Positions 17,591 through 27,665 of a stretch of DNA of 64,000 nt are shown here, one piece after another; position 1 is the stretch's first letter; each line of letters opens with the position of its first letter. The DNA is from Salinivirgaceae bacterium. Its GTDB lineage: Bacteria; Bacteroidota; Bacteroidia; Bacteroidales; SZUA-534. A program made the translations under genes and the position numbers. The notes beneath the pieces are model-generated. The model saw nothing but the letters and a program-made list of their open reading frames with translations, was not told the origin of the DNA and did not search any database. The stretch spans positions 502,696 to 566,695 of the forward strand of contig JAFXQB010000001.1 in NCBI GenBank assembly GCA_017527435.1, given 5' to 3'.

Positions 17591-19825
17591 CTATTCGGTT
17601 GCAACGGAATCAGCGCAAACTGCCGGTGCTTCTGCAGCCGGTGCGGGCGCTTCGGTGCATGTGTCAACCTTTTCAGCGCACTCTTTCTTGCCAAACGGCA
17701 AGCCGAAACGTTCCAGCTTGTTGGTGAAATAGAGTCCGGCAAAAATTGCGGCAAGCAGGATAACAATCCAAAGAATCCGCTTCCAAACAACGCCTTTCTC
17801 GGCAAACGGGTCTTTCACTCTCACTTTCGGGAATTTGGCGATTTTGGTCAGCGTAGCGCCGAAGATGATGTTCACCAGAATATCGGCGTTCACTGCCCAA
17901 CCGTTGGCGTTGAGCACCTGCGCCAAGTTGCGCTTGCGCAGTTTGAGCCACGCCATAATCATCGACGGACCGGAAATAACAGCCAGAATACCTATCAGAA
18001 TACCTAAATACTGATACCAGGTGAATCCTTCGAGTCCTTTGGCCACGCTTACACATGCCGAACCCAACATGCCTAAAGCCATACCAAAGGCGGCAAAAAT
18101 ACCAGCGAATTTGGCAATGTCGAACGGTGGTTTGGCAGCCGGTTTCTCGCCTTCGGCCGGTACTTTGGCGTCGGCCAGCTTAGCGGTGGTGTCTTCCATC
18201 ATTTTAGCGTCCTTTTCGGCGGCGCGCTTGTTAATCATGTTCTCAATCCAAACCGAAATGCGGCGGTATGGTGACCAGAACGCCTGCCGGATGCTTATCG
18301 GGTTGTCGATGATTTTCACCACGGTGGCATCCCAATCCAAACCGCTGCGGTCGTAGAACACGGCGTTTTTGCCCACTGTCAGGTTGTTCACTTCGCCATT
18401 GGTCATCACGGCCACAATCTTCATTGTTGTGCCCTTGGTTTTTGAAACGCAGTCGCAGTAAATCAGGAACATACCGCTGAAACTTGCCATCGCGTTGTGC
18501 TTGTCCATATCGCTGACTTTGATGCAAAGGTCGCAGCTGCGTTGGTCGATATAGAGCGTTCCGGCTTGGAAAATCGCCTTTGTATCAGGGCTTTTTGTGT
18601 AGAAATCGGTTAGCGTAACGAAGTTTTTGAGCAGTGTAAAGAAATCGCGGCACAAGTGCAGCAGCTTGTCAACTTCGCTGATGCTGTTGGCTTCGCTCTC
18701 GAGTGCCTTGTCTTGCTCAACCAGCGCCAAAAGGTCAGCCTTGCGGTTGTCAGCCAGTATTTTGCCAATCAGTTCGGCGCCCAACGACTCAACATCAGCG
18801 CCTTTTTTGGCAGCCAGCCATGTGGTGTACGGTGCGAGTTTCTCACCAATACTCTTCCAGTCGGCTTCGCTGATGGCTTTCTTTTTGGCGAAATCGGCCT
18901 TAAAGCAAGTGTTTTTCAGCGCTTCGAACTGTGCCTGCCAAGCGGGATTGATGATTGCAGTATCAAGCGGCAACAAGCCATCGGTGGAAATACGGGCCAG
19001 CGGATAGGCTGATATTTCATCGGTACCGGCAGTCAGATTCTTACTGCTAATGGTCGCAAACTGCTCCGCCGACACATTGAGTGCGGCAGTGGCGTTACTG
19101 TCAAAAGCCGACAATTTGCAACGCATAAAATAGTCTGTAACTTTCTCGTTCAAAGCCTGATAGTTAGCCACTACGACAGCCGTGTCGTCGCCGTAAGGCA
19201 GAGCCGATTGAGCCACCCATGCTGTCCAGTCGGTACAGTTGGCATAGAAGGCTTCAATTTTGTCGGCATCAACACCGTCGGCACCGCTGCGGTCGGGCAG
19301 CGCGCCCATAGTCTTGATGCAGGCTTCGATGGTGGCCCGCAGGTCGGCATCGTCGGTTGAATCAGGCGTGATGATGCCATCGCCGTTGAAGCGCGTCTTC
19401 GAGAAAATGGCCATGCTGTCGGCCGTGTTATCGATGGTTATAGTATTGTCTTTCAGCCCCAAATTCTCAACAATCCGCTTTGCGGAAGCGTAGAGCCGCT
19501 TGCCGTTTTCAGTTTCCTGATTGATGTCGTCGAGAGTTATTGAGCCGGTTTGTTTAAGCAGCAGATTATTGTCTTTCAGTATTGAAGTCAGCCATTCAGC
19601 CGTTTCCACAACTTCCGGAACTCGGATTTTGCCGTCGTTGTCATAGTCCATCAGTGCCAGGGTTTTCTCATCAAGCTCAAGCCCCTTGACTGGGCAACTC
19701 AACACTGTCCACATCTTTTGGTCGAGCTCGGCCAGGTGAGCGATGTCTTCGCCTTTATCAATGCACACGCGCGGCACGCCGCCAACGTTGGCAAACCGCC
19801 ATTTGTAGTTCTTTTGCTTTTCCAT
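17591..19825 (-). CDS. large EF-hand-containing membrane protein of unknown function
   Basis: A 744-residue protein with no signal peptide. Residues 60-71 form a textbook EF-hand loop ([13 protein letters not shown]60, D62, D64, E71). A second, poorer match is [10 protein letters not shown] near residue 170. The first ~560 residues are soluble and mostly helical. The C-terminal part has about four membrane helices: [46 protein letters not shown] and [18 protein letters not shown] low-complexity acidic/Ala tail follows. So this is a large cytoplasmic domain tethered to the inner membrane, perhaps calcium-responsive. I do not recognise a characterised family. It ends at its own terminator, and folA lies 48 bp upstream of its start on the same strand, so they may be cotranscribed. 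Confidence 0.75.
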   Translation of the reverse strand: MEKQKNYKWRFANVGGVPRVCIDKGEDIAHLAELDQKMWTVLSCPVKGLELDEKTLALMDYDNDGKIRVPEVVETAEWLTSILKDNNLLLKQTGSITLDDINQETENGKRLYASAKRIVENLGLKDNTITIDNTADSMAIFSKTRFNGDGIITPDSTDDADLRATIEACIKTMGALPDRSGADGVDADKIEAFYANCTDWTAWVAQSALPYGDDTAVVVANYQALNEKVTDYFMRCKLSAFDSNATAALNVSAEQFATISSKNLTAGTDEISAYPLARISTDGLLPLDTAIINPAWQAQFEALKNTCFKADFAKKKAISEADWKSIGEKLAPYTTWLAAKKGADVESLGAELIGKILADNRKADLLALVEQDKALESEANSISEVDKLLHLCRDFFTLLKNFVTLTDFYTKSPDTKAIFQAGTLYIDQRSCDLCIKVSDMDKHNAMASFSGMFLIYCDCVSKTKGTTMKIVAVMTNGEVNNLTVGKNAVFYDRSGLDWDATVVKIIDNPISIRQAFWSPYRRISVWIENMINKRAAEKDAKMMEDTTAKLADAKVPAEGEKPAAKPPFDIAKFAGIFAAFGMALGMLGSACVSVAKGLEGFTWYQYLGILIGILAVISGPSMIMAWLKLRKRNLAQVLNANGWAVNADILVNIIFGATLTKIAKFPKVRVKDPFAEKGVVWKRILWIVILLAAIFAGLYFTNKLERFGLPFGKKECAEKVDTCTEAPAPAAEAPAVCADSVATE

Positions 19826-19873
19826 TTTTTTAGTTTTTAATGCGCCAATGTATATAAATTATAGGTACGCGGT

Positions 19874-20377
19874 TCAAAAACCTTTCTTTTCCAATGTCAG
19901 ATACGTGTAACTGAAATCGGTCTTCTCGTCATTCTCAATGTCGATACGCTCAAGCTCGCGCCACTGTGAGAAATCAATTTCGGGGAAGAAGGTGTCGGCT
20001 TCAAACTTTTTGTGAATCAGTGTCAAATAAAGTTTTGTGGTCAGCGGAAACATCTGGCGGTAGATGCTCGCGCCGCCAATCACAAACGACTCTTCGCCAT
20101 CGGGCAGCAAAGCCACCGCTTCGTCGATTGAGCGGGCCAGCACAGCGCCTTCAAATTCTGCACCGGTGCGACTTGTAATCACAATGTTGCGGCGCTCGGG
20201 CAGCGGACGGCGCGGCAACGAGAGCCATGTGTTGCTACCCATTATAATGTTGTGCCCAGTGGTTATGGCCTTAAAGCGTTTCAAATCGGCCGGAATGTAA
20301 GCCAAAAGATTGTTTTTCAGTCCGATGCCGCCGTTCTCGTCAATGGCGACAATCATCGAAATCTGTTTGTCAGTCAT
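19874..20377 (-). CDS. folA: dihydrofolate reductase
   Basis: A 167-residue DHFR that reduces dihydrofolate to tetrahydrofolate with NADPH. It has the N-terminal ISMIVAIDENGGIGLKNNLLAYIP, the substrate Asp/Glu position (DLKRFKAIT), the NADPH-binding GSNTWLSLPRRPLPERRNIV, and FVIGGASIYRQMFP. The start at 20377 is an ATG at the domain edge; the 23-codon upstream extension has no DHFR similarity. A weak -7-like TACCTTGC at 20396-20403 lies 18 bp upstream. The EF-hand membrane protein follows in the same direction. Confidence 0.95.
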   Translation of the reverse strand: MTDKQISMIVAIDENGGIGLKNNLLAYIPADLKRFKAITTGHNIIMGSNTWLSLPRRPLPERRNIVITSRTGAEFEGAVLARSIDEAVALLPDGEESFVIGGASIYRQMFPLTTKLYLTLIHKKFEADTFFPEIDFSQWRELERIDIENDEKTDFSYTYLTLEKKGF

Positions 20378-20477
20378 ACATATTATATTATGGGTGCAAG
20401 GTAGGAATTTTGGGGAACATGAAATTGAAAAAATGCATTCAACCACTTATGTCATATGCCTAAAAATGCCACTCACA

Positions 20478-20493
20478 CCCGATAGCTATTGGG
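20478..20493. repeat. imperfect palindrome CCCGATAG/CTATTGGG
   Basis: A 16-bp near-perfect inverted repeat (one G-T wobble) in the folA-rpsO gap. A related CCCGA...TCGGG palindrome occurs at 58428-58447. Confidence 0.35.
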
Positions 20494-20553
20494 ACTGATA
20501 CCCAACCAATCACCACTTATTAAAATTGTTTTGAAGATTTAAACAACATGGTG

Positions 20554-20583
20554 TTTGTATTTTCAAAAAAATACCGATATTTG
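20554..20583 (+). promoter_or_regulatory. probable rpsO promoter
   Basis: TTTG (20554-20557) and GATATTTG (20576-20583), separated by 18 bp, fit the -33/-7 pattern with one mismatch. A ~45-nt leader to the rpsO ATG would remain, consistent with S15-type leader control, though I cannot show a fold. Confidence 0.4.
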
Positions 20584-20632
20584 CGGTTCGAAATTCGAAA
20601 GGAAATATTAACAGATTTATAAAAAAATAGAT

Positions 20633-20902
20633 ATGTATCTAACAGCAGAAAAAAAACAAGAGTTTTTCTCAACTTACGGAAAATCAGCAAAAGACACCGG
20701 TTCGACTGAAGGCCAGATTGCAATGTTCAGCTACAAAATCAACCACTTGACTGAACATATGAAGAACAACAAGAAAGACGTTGGCACACAACGCTCACTG
20801 CTTCAGATGGTTGGTAAACGTCGCAATTTGCTGGCATACCTTAAGAAACAGGATATTGAAAAATATCGTGAACTAATTAAGGCTCTGAACTTGAGGAAGT
20901 AA
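20633..20902 (+). CDS. rpsO: 30S ribosomal protein S15
   Basis: An 89-residue S15, a primary 16S rRNA-binding protein of the 30S platform. Conserved features are the SAKDTGSTEGQIAMFSYKI loop, the HLTEHMKNNKKD helix junction, and the C-terminal SLLQMVGKRRNLLAYLKKQD. Length is standard. It is followed by a hairpin terminator and then pnp, the usual order in many bacteria. Confidence 0.98.
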   Translation: MYLTAEKKQEFFSTYGKSAKDTGSTEGQIAMFSYKINHLTEHMKNNKKDVGTQRSLLQMVGKRRNLLAYLKKQDIEKYRELIKALNLRK

Positions 20903-20906
20903 CAAA

Positions 20907-20933
20907 AAGAGGCACTTCGGTTGCCTTTTTTTG
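20907..20933 (+). terminator. terminator after rpsO
   Basis: A short stem (AGGCA / TGCCT) flanked by an A run and seven Ts just after the rpsO stop. It may only partly stop transcription into pnp. Confidence 0.55.
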
Positions 20934-21129
20934 TTTATTATGAGTGCAAAGGTTTGCAATAAATTGTATAGTGCGTTTTTAATGCACAAAGTCTTGTAAA
21001 TCATTGCATTTGTAAAACAAGTGGCGTATTTTACGTCCAATAACCCATCGAAAACTTCGGTTTAAAACAATAATATGAATTTGTCTGCCGGACGAAAGAT
21101 GAAACCGACAGACGCAAAAAGAAGCTTTT

Positions 21130-23391
21130 ATGAACATAGTAAAGAAAGAAATCAAATTGCCCGACGGTAGGGTGATTGAAATTGAAACCGGCAAGCTGGC
21201 CAAACAGGCCGACGGAGCCGTTATGGTAAAATGCGGCAGCACAATGCTGCTTGCAACAGTTTGCTCGGCGCAAGATGCAGTACCCGGCACCGACTTTATG
21301 CCGCTGACCGTTGAGTACAAAGAGAAATTCGCATCGAACGGCCGCTTCCCCGGCGGATTCACACGCCGCGAGGGCAAGGCTTCGGATTACGAAATCCTGA
21401 TTGCCCGACTGATTGACCGCGCCCTGCGCCCACTCTTCCCGTCGAACTATCACGCTGAAACATTTGTAAACGTAACACTTTACTCATCAGACGGCATTGA
21501 TATGCCAGACAACTTCGCCGGTCTTGCCGCTTCGGCCGCTCTGGCTGTGTCTGACATTCCGTTCGAAGGTCCGATTTCAGAGGTCCGCGTGGCTCGCGTG
21601 AATGGCGAGTTCATCATCGACCCGACATTCGAGCAAGCAGAAAACGCTGATATCGAGTTGGTTGTAGCTGCAACACTCGACAACATAATGATGGTTGAAG
21701 GCGAAATGAACGAGGTTAGCGAGCACGATATGCTCGAGGCCATCAAAGCCGCTCACGAGGCCATCAAACCACAGTGCCAAGCTCAGCTTGAACTGATGGA
21801 AGCCGCTGGCAAGACCGTTAAACGCGAGTACTGCCACGAGGAAAACGACGAGGAGCTTCGTCAGCAGGTTCACGATGCCTGCTACGCAAAAGCATACGCT
21901 CAGGCAACCGCCGCCGACACCGACAAACATCACCGCGAGGCGATGTTCACCGCTATCCGCGACGAGTTCAAGGCACAATTCACCGAAGAGGAGCTTGAAA
22001 CCAAAGGCGCTCTCATCGACCGCTACTATCACGATGTTGAGAAAGAGGCAATGCGCCGCGCCGTACTCGACGAAGGCAAACGTCTCGACGGCCGCAAGAC
22101 CAACGAAATCCGCCCAATCTGGTCGGAGGTTGGTTACCTGCCAGGCCCCCACGGCTCATCAATCTTCACCCGCGGTGAGACTCAATCGCTCTGCACCGTT
22201 ACTCTGGGAACAAAACTCGACGAGAAGATTATCGACGAGGCTCTTATCCAAGGCCGCGACAGATTCCTTCTCCACTATAACTTCCCGCCGTTCTCGACCG
22301 GCGAAGCCAAGGCACAACGTGGTGTAGGCCGCCGCGAGATTGGTCACGGAAACCTTGCCTGCCGTGCACTGAAGAAAATGATTCCGGCAGACTACCCGTA
22401 TGTGGTTCGTGTTGTTTCTGACATTCTTGAGTCGAACGGCTCATCATCGATGGCGACAGTTTGCGCTGGTACTCTGGCACTTATGGACGCTGGTGTGAAG
22501 ATTAAGAAACCTGTTTCGGGTATTGCAATGGGCTTGATTTCGGAGAACAAAGGTACCAACTACGCTGTTCTTTCTGATATTCTTGGCGATGAGGACCACC
22601 TTGGCGATATGGACTTCAAGACCACCGGTACACGCGACGGTCTGACCGCTTGCCAGATGGATATCAAGGTTGACGGTCTGTCGTACGAGATTCTTGAAAA
22701 CGCACTTGCACAGGCTCACGAGGGCCGTATGTATATCCTGGACAAGATTCAGGAGACAATCGCCGAACCGCGCGCCGACCTGAAACCGCACGCACCGCGC
22801 ATCGTCACTATGTCGATTCCGAAAGATTGCATTGGCGCTGTCATCGGCCCCGGCGGAAAAATTATTCAGGAAATTCAATCATCAACCGGTACTATCATCA
22901 CAATCGATGAGGTTGACAACGAGGGTAAGGTTGAGGTTGTTGCAGCCAACAAGGATTCTATCGATGCAGCTATCGCACGCATCAAGGGAATCGTTGCTGT
23001 GCCTGAGGTTGGCGAGATTTACAAAGGCAAAATCAAGTCGGTTGTAACCTTCGGCGTGTTTGTCGAGATTCTTCCTGGCAAAGAAGGCCTGCTGCACATC
23101 TCGGAGATTGAATGGCGCCGCTTTGAGAAGATTGAAGACGCCGGTCTGAAGGAAGGCGACGAGATTGAAGTCAAGTTGCTCGAAATTGACAAGGCTGGCA
23201 AACTTCGTCTGTCGCACAAAGCACTGCTTCCGAAACCTGAAGGCTATGCCGAGCGCCCGGAGCGTGGTGAGCGTCCCGACCGCGGTGAGCGCCGCAACAA
23301 TGGCGACCGTCGCGACAACCGCCACGGCGGACACCACGAGCACCGTGGCAACCGCAACGAAGGCGGCAACGACGCAACTGCACAAGAGTAA
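21130..23391 (+). CDS. pnp: polyribonucleotide nucleotidyltransferase (PNPase)
   Basis: A 753-residue PNPase, a phosphate-dependent 3' to 5' exoribonuclease. It has two RNase PH domains (residues ~1-220 and ~315-540, with [20 protein letters not shown] in the active core), a KH domain ([20 protein letters not shown], ~570) and an S1 domain ([20 protein letters not shown], ~640). The last ~45 residues are an unusual Arg/Gly/Glu/His-rich tail with repeated ERGER/RGERP/HRGN motifs, likely an RNA-contacting disordered region. It lies 227 bp after rpsO with a terminator between, so it may have its own promoter, which I could not identify. Confidence 0.98.
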   Translation: MNIVKKEIKLPDGRVIEIETGKLAKQADGAVMVKCGSTMLLATVCSAQDAVPGTDFMPLTVEYKEKFASNGRFPGGFTRREGKASDYEILIARLIDRALRPLFPSNYHAETFVNVTLYSSDGIDMPDNFAGLAASAALAVSDIPFEGPISEVRVARVNGEFIIDPTFEQAENADIELVVAATLDNIMMVEGEMNEVSEHDMLEAIKAAHEAIKPQCQAQLELMEAAGKTVKREYCHEENDEELRQQVHDACYAKAYAQATAADTDKHHREAMFTAIRDEFKAQFTEEELETKGALIDRYYHDVEKEAMRRAVLDEGKRLDGRKTNEIRPIWSEVGYLPGPHGSSIFTRGETQSLCTVTLGTKLDEKIIDEALIQGRDRFLLHYNFPPFSTGEAKAQRGVGRREIGHGNLACRALKKMIPADYPYVVRVVSDILESNGSSSMATVCAGTLALMDAGVKIKKPVSGIAMGLISENKGTNYAVLSDILGDEDHLGDMDFKTTGTRDGLTACQMDIKVDGLSYEILENALAQAHEGRMYILDKIQETIAEPRADLKPHAPRIVTMSIPKDCIGAVIGPGGKIIQEIQSSTGTIITIDEVDNEGKVEVVAANKDSIDAAIARIKGIVAVPEVGEIYKGKIKSVVTFGVFVEILPGKEGLLHISEIEWRRFEKIEDAGLKEGDEIEVKLLEIDKAGKLRLSHKALLPKPEGYAERPERGERPDRGERRNNGDRRDNRHGGHHEHRGNRNEGGNDATAQE

Positions 23392-23410
23392 TAATTTGCT
23401 TGAAATAGAG

Positions 23411-23440
23411 AAAAAGGCTGCTTACAAAAGCAGCCTTTTT
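23411..23440 (+). terminator. bidirectional terminator between pnp and topB
   Basis: A perfect 13-bp stem (AAAAAGGCTGCTT / AAGCAGCCTTTTT) with an ACAA loop, 19 bp after the pnp stop. Confidence 0.85.
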
Positions 23441-23550
23441 TTCACTAATACACAAACAATCCTTACAATACGCAGAAGAACAAATCACATGATTTTCTGC
23501 CACAGATTTGCTAATAAGTAACGAGAAAAATAAGTGGCTAATAACTATTT

Positions 23551-25539
23551 TCACTTATAATATCCTTCAAACGCCCCAAACACAGGCGTTAGCGACGCCT
23601 GATTCTGCACCATTTTAACGCTGTCGGTGAGTTTGCGGACAAAGGCCTCGAGCTTGGCCAAATATTCCTGCTCGCCAATTTCACCGTTTGCAACCATTGT
23701 CAGGCCTTTTTCCCAACTTGCTGTCAGTTCGGCATTTAGCAGCGGCCTGATTGACGCATCAACAACCTCATACACAATCTCGCCCAACTTGGCGGGGGTT
23801 ACAATCTGCGTCTTTTTGTTCAAGTTCAGATAATTGATATTCACCAACTTTTTCAAAATCTCGGCACGAGTGGCGCTTGTGCCAATGCCGCTTCCCTTGA
23901 TTTGCGCCCGAAGTTCCTCGTCTTCAATCAGTTGGCCAGCGTTTTCCATTGCCAGAATGAGCGAACCCGAATTGTAGCGCTTCGGCGGCGACGTCTCACC
24001 CTCTTTCAGCTCGTACCCAGCCACGGGCAGCACAGAGCCTTTTTTAAGTTTGCTCACCAACTCGAATTGGTTGGTGTCGAGCACCTCGTCTTGCTGCTTG
24101 TCGTCATCGGTTTTTGGTGTGTCACCCATAACAGTCAAATAACCAGGCGAAGTCAGAATTTTGAAGTTGGCGAAGAAATGCTCGGTGCCAACCGTCAGCT
24201 CAATGCTAACCTTGCTGTATTCGGCAGGTGGGAAAAATATCGCCAGAAAGCGGCGGACAATGCGGTCGTAAACGCCTCGCGCCGTTTCGGAACAGCCGTC
24301 GAGAGCCTGAAAGCCTTGCCCCGTAGGGATTATGGCATAGTGGTCGGTTATCTGCTTGTCGTCGGTGTAGCGGCTTTTGCCAATGGTGGCGTAGAGCCCG
24401 TACTCTTTCACCTGCTTTGTAAGTTCCAGATATTCAGGGCGAGTGGCCAATCCGTGCAGATTTTTCGTGATTTCCTTCGCCACTGCCGACGACAGCACGC
24501 GCGCATCGGTACGCGGATAGGTAACCAACTTCTTCTCGTAAAGGTCCTGCACAATCTGCAAAGTCTCGTCGGGACTCACTTTGAAGAGTTTCGAGCACTC
24601 GTTCTGCAACTCGGCAAGGTTGAACAGTAGCGGCGGATTTTTCTTCTCTTTTTTCTTATCGATATTGACAATAACCACCTCGCTGCCAGATTGTTGCATC
24701 ATTGCAATGCACTGCTCGGCATCTTCGCGGCGGCGGAATCCGTTTTCCTTGTAAAGCAACGGCGACTCGAAGTATTTTGAGCCCTCAACGGCGCGCCATT
24801 CGCCTGAAAACGAGTCGGTTTCGCTTAAAGCGAAGTTGCCCATAATGCGGTAAAACGGTGTCTTGACGAAGGCTCGGATTTCGCGCTCGCGGCGCACCAC
24901 CATTCCCAAAACGCAGGTCATCACGCGGCCCACGGCAATGGCGCCAATCTTGTCGAGATTCAGGAAACGGCGCACGGTGTAGCCGTATTTCAGCGTCAGT
25001 ATGCGGCTGAAGTTGATACCCATCAGATAGTCCTCTTTGGCGCGCAGATAGGCCGCGTCGGAAAGGCTGTTGTACTCGGTGAGCGGCTTGGCCTCGCGTA
25101 TTCCGCGCAAGATTTCCTCTTCGGTCTGCGAGTCAATCCACACGCGGCGGCGCTGCTTGTCGGCGGGCACCTTGGCCATTTGGTCCACAAGGCGGTAAAT
25201 ATACTCACCCTCGCGGCCCGAGTCGGTGCAGACGTAAATGCAATCGACATCGGCGCGGTTGAGCAGCCCACTCACAATCCCAAACTGCTTGCTGACATTG
25301 GGTATCACCTCGTAAAGAAAACTCTGCGGCAGAAACGGCAGAGTGCTCTCGTCCCAGCGCTTGAGCGTGGGGTCGTAGGCGTCGGGGTAACTCATCGTCA
25401 CCAGGTGGCCAACACACCAAGTCACAATGCTGCGGTCGCCTTCAAGATAGCCGTCGCCGCGCGACATACTTTCCTTGAGCGCCTTCGCAAACTCTTGTGC
25501 CACACTCGGTTTCTCTGCAATATATAGGTTTTTGCCCAT
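23551..25539 (-). CDS. topB: DNA topoisomerase III
   Basis: A 662-residue type IA topoisomerase. It has the Toprim domain at the N terminus (LYIAEKPSVAQEFAKAL, then CTDSGREGEYIYRLV) and the catalytic Tyr in KLVTYPRTDARVLSS. The region 'IKGSGIGTSATRAEILKKL' is typical of topo III. There are no C-terminal zinc fingers. The ATG at 25539 begins the Toprim domain; the ten preceding in-frame codons are not conserved-looking. Chromosomal and mobile-element versions of TopB both occur in Bacteroidetes; no conjugation genes are visible here. Confidence 0.93.
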   Translation of the reverse strand: MGKNLYIAEKPSVAQEFAKALKESMSRGDGYLEGDRSIVTWCVGHLVTMSYPDAYDPTLKRWDESTLPFLPQSFLYEVIPNVSKQFGIVSGLLNRADVDCIYVCTDSGREGEYIYRLVDQMAKVPADKQRRRVWIDSQTEEEILRGIREAKPLTEYNSLSDAAYLRAKEDYLMGINFSRILTLKYGYTVRRFLNLDKIGAIAVGRVMTCVLGMVVRREREIRAFVKTPFYRIMGNFALSETDSFSGEWRAVEGSKYFESPLLYKENGFRRREDAEQCIAMMQQSGSEVVIVNIDKKKEKKNPPLLFNLAELQNECSKLFKVSPDETLQIVQDLYEKKLVTYPRTDARVLSSAVAKEITKNLHGLATRPEYLELTKQVKEYGLYATIGKSRYTDDKQITDHYAIIPTGQGFQALDGCSETARGVYDRIVRRFLAIFFPPAEYSKVSIELTVGTEHFFANFKILTSPGYLTVMGDTPKTDDDKQQDEVLDTNQFELVSKLKKGSVLPVAGYELKEGETSPPKRYNSGSLILAMENAGQLIEDEELRAQIKGSGIGTSATRAEILKKLVNINYLNLNKKTQIVTPAKLGEIVYEVVDASIRPLLNAELTASWEKGLTMVANGEIGEQEYLAKLEAFVRKLTDSVKMVQNQASLTPVFGAFEGYYK

Positions 25540-25641
25540 TCTTCCGGCCTTGTTTGATTGCGTCGGCAATTGTAGGAAAATGATTCGACGAATGAAACGA
25601 TTGTTGAAAAGTTGGAATAAATGTGGCGGAACCGGCTGTTT

Positions 25642-26511
25642 TTAAACCGTATCCATAAAACTCTTCTCTATCTTGTTGAAAATCATTATTCCAACAAGAA
25701 TCAAAACCGCCATCAGTGCGAAACTGTAGCCGAGCCATCCCCACGAGAAAACGCCCGTGCCGAGCGCACCGTATTTGAATGTCTCAATCACTGATGTCAT
25801 CGGGTTCAACTGAATGAGCCACTGCTTGCCGGCCGGAATGCTGTTGAGCGGATAGATGATTGGCGTGGCATACATCCAAAGCTGAACACCGAACTGAAGA
25901 AGAAATGTCAAATCGCGGTATTTGGTTGTCAACGAAGAAAATATAATACCAAATCCGAGACTGATACCCGCCGTCATCAGAATCAGCAACGGCAGAAGAA
26001 GCAGATAAATATTAGGTGTGATGTTGGCACCCGTCACAATAAAATAAATGTAGATGCCGACAAACAACACAAACTGAATGCCCAGCCGCACAAGATTCGA
26101 AACGGTAACCGAGATGGGCACCACCAGCCGCGGGAAATACACCTTGCCGAACACATTCTGATTATCGGTAAAGGTGCGTGAGTTACGGTTAAGACAGTCG
26201 GCAAAATAGTTCCAAATGATGATGCCGCTGAAATAGAACAGCACACCCGGCACGCCATCGGTTGAGATGCCGGCCAAGTTGCCGAACACAAACATGAACA
26301 TAATGGTGGTCAGAATGGGTTGAATCACAAACCACAGTGGTCCTAAAATTGTTTGTTTATAGAAAGTTACGATGTCACGCTTGACGTACATCACAATCAA
26401 ATCGCGGTATCGCCAAAGCTCACGCAAGTTAAGGTCGAGCAGGCTCGATTGCGGCTTTATGACTGTAAATCCGCTATCGTCAGACTGTTGATATGTGATT
26501 TTATCTTCCAT
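25642..26511 (-). CDS. ABC-2 type polysaccharide export permease
   Basis: A 289-residue permease of the Wzm/TagG type, which exports undecaprenyl-linked O-antigen or similar polysaccharides. Six membrane helices are visible. The N-terminal RELWRYRDLIVMYVKRDIVTFYKQTILGPLW and the C-terminal LNPMTSVIETFKYGALG are family hallmarks. The partner ATPase (Wzt/TagH) normally lies directly next door, but here the neighbours are topB and a divergent glycosyltransferase, so the ATPase must be elsewhere. The gene has its own perfect -7 box 16 bp upstream. Confidence 0.9.
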   Translation of the reverse strand: MEDKITYQQSDDSGFTVIKPQSSLLDLNLRELWRYRDLIVMYVKRDIVTFYKQTILGPLWFVIQPILTTIMFMFVFGNLAGISTDGVPGVLFYFSGIIIWNYFADCLNRNSRTFTDNQNVFGKVYFPRLVVPISVTVSNLVRLGIQFVLFVGIYIYFIVTGANITPNIYLLLLPLLILMTAGISLGFGIIFSSLTTKYRDLTFLLQFGVQLWMYATPIIYPLNSIPAGKQWLIQLNPMTSVIETFKYGALGTGVFSWGWLGYSFALMAVLILVGIMIFNKIEKSFMDTV

Positions 26512-26527
26512 CAGTTACGCGAAAGTG

Positions 26528-26535
26528 CAAAATTA
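26528..26535 (-). promoter_or_regulatory. -7 promoter box of the ABC-2 permease
   Basis: The minus strand reads TAATTTTG, a perfect TAnnTTTG, 16 bases before the permease ATG. Confidence 0.55.
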
Positions 26536-26618
26536 CAAAAAAGTGCGCAGTTTGGCTCGTCGAAACAGATAATCGTGCAATTGGCTGATTATCCGTTTTT
26601 CGGTTCACCGATTAACAT

Positions 26619-26626
26619 TATTTTTG
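26619..26626 (+). promoter_or_regulatory. -7 promoter box of the GT9/U32 operon
   Basis: TATTTTTG, a perfect TAnnTTTG, 17 bases before the glycosyltransferase ATG. It diverges from the permease promoter within the same 132-bp gap. Confidence 0.55.
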
Positions 26627-26643
26627 CCGCACATTGAAAAACG

Positions 26644-27642
26644 ATGAAACGTTACTTGATAATCCGGCTCAGTTCTATTGGCGACATTGTGCTCACCACG
26701 CCTGTTGTGCGGTGCCTGAAGGCGCATTGCGATGCGGGCGACGAAGTGCATTTTCTCACCAAACCGCAGTTTGCGGGTATTCTTGAAAGCAATCCTAATG
26801 TGGATAAAGTGCTGACACTCAAGCCGCGGCTGATGGACACCATCAGAGAAATCCGCGCCGGCGGCTACAACTGCATTATCGACTTGCACCACAACCTGCG
26901 GTCGTTCGTAATCAAGCGGCTGACGGGTGTGAAATCGTACTCGTTCAACAAAATCAACGTGCGCAAGTGGCTGTTGGTACATCTGAAAATCAATGTTATG
27001 CCCGATGTGCACATTGTCGACCGCTATTTTGGCGCTGCGGCGCGATTGGGCGTTGTGAACGACCATCAAGGACTCGATTTCTTTGTGCCGAAAGAGCTCG
27101 ACGATTATCCGGAAACCATTCTGCCTGAACAGTTTAAGCAAGGCTACGTTTGTGCCGTCATCGGGGCTACGCACCCCACAAAACAGATTCCGCCCGACAA
27201 AATGGTGCAGATTTTGAACGCTGCGCAGATGCCGGTGTGCCTGATTGGCGGCAAAGATGTTCTCGAAAGCGCGGCCACCATTGAGCGCGACCTGACGGTT
27301 CCGTGCTACAACGGTGTGGGGCAGTTCAGCCTGAACCAATCGGCGGCCATTGTGCGCGATGCCGAAGTGGTGCTCACGCCCGACACCGGAATGATGCACA
27401 TTGCGGCGGCTTTCGGCAAGCGGATTGTATCGCTTTGGGGCAACACCGTGCCCGAATTGGGAATGTACCCATATTTGGCCGATGCCGATTCCAAAATATT
27501 TGAAACCAAAGGTTTGCGATGCCGTCCGTGCTCAAAAATCGGCTACAGAAAATGTCCGAAATGGCACTTCAAATGTATGAATATGCTCAATGCCGACGAA
27601 GTGGCCGCCGCCATCAGCAAGACGACCGCCAACAATCAGTAA
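26644..27642 (+). CDS. glycosyltransferase family 9 (heptosyltransferase-like)
   Basis: A 332-residue GT-B fold enzyme of family GT9, which adds heptose or related sugars to the lipopolysaccharide core. N-terminal RYLIIRLSSIGDIVLTTPVVRCL and C-terminal VLTPDTGMMHIAAAFGKRIVSLWGNT carry the family motifs, including the D-T-G-x-x-H sugar-nucleotide site. A Cys-rich tail (CRPCSKIGYRKCPKWHFKC) is common in Bacteroidetes members. Divergent from the polysaccharide permease, so both may serve surface glycan assembly. Precise donor and acceptor are not deducible. Confidence 0.9.
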   Translation: MKRYLIIRLSSIGDIVLTTPVVRCLKAHCDAGDEVHFLTKPQFAGILESNPNVDKVLTLKPRLMDTIREIRAGGYNCIIDLHHNLRSFVIKRLTGVKSYSFNKINVRKWLLVHLKINVMPDVHIVDRYFGAAARLGVVNDHQGLDFFVPKELDDYPETILPEQFKQGYVCAVIGATHPTKQIPPDKMVQILNAAQMPVCLIGGKDVLESAATIERDLTVPCYNGVGQFSLNQSAAIVRDAEVVLTPDTGMMHIAAAFGKRIVSLWGNTVPELGMYPYLADADSKIFETKGLRCRPCSKIGYRKCPKWHFKCMNMLNADEVAAAISKTTANNQ

Positions 27643-27665
27643 ATCAATCCTTCAGTTAATCAATT
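27642..27665. repeat. degenerate spacer repeat
   Basis: The short GT9-U32 gap is made of AATCAATCC/TTCAGTTAATC units, the same low-complexity class as at 606 and 16331. Confidence 0.4.

Noticed and set aside
17443..17805. Long N-terminal extension of rnhA
   Set aside because: It overlaps the upstream terminator and the rnhA -7 box and has no RNase H similarity.
23551..25539. topB as a mark of an integrated conjugative element
   Set aside because: No mobilisation, integrase or conjugation genes are nearby; the neighbours are chromosomal.
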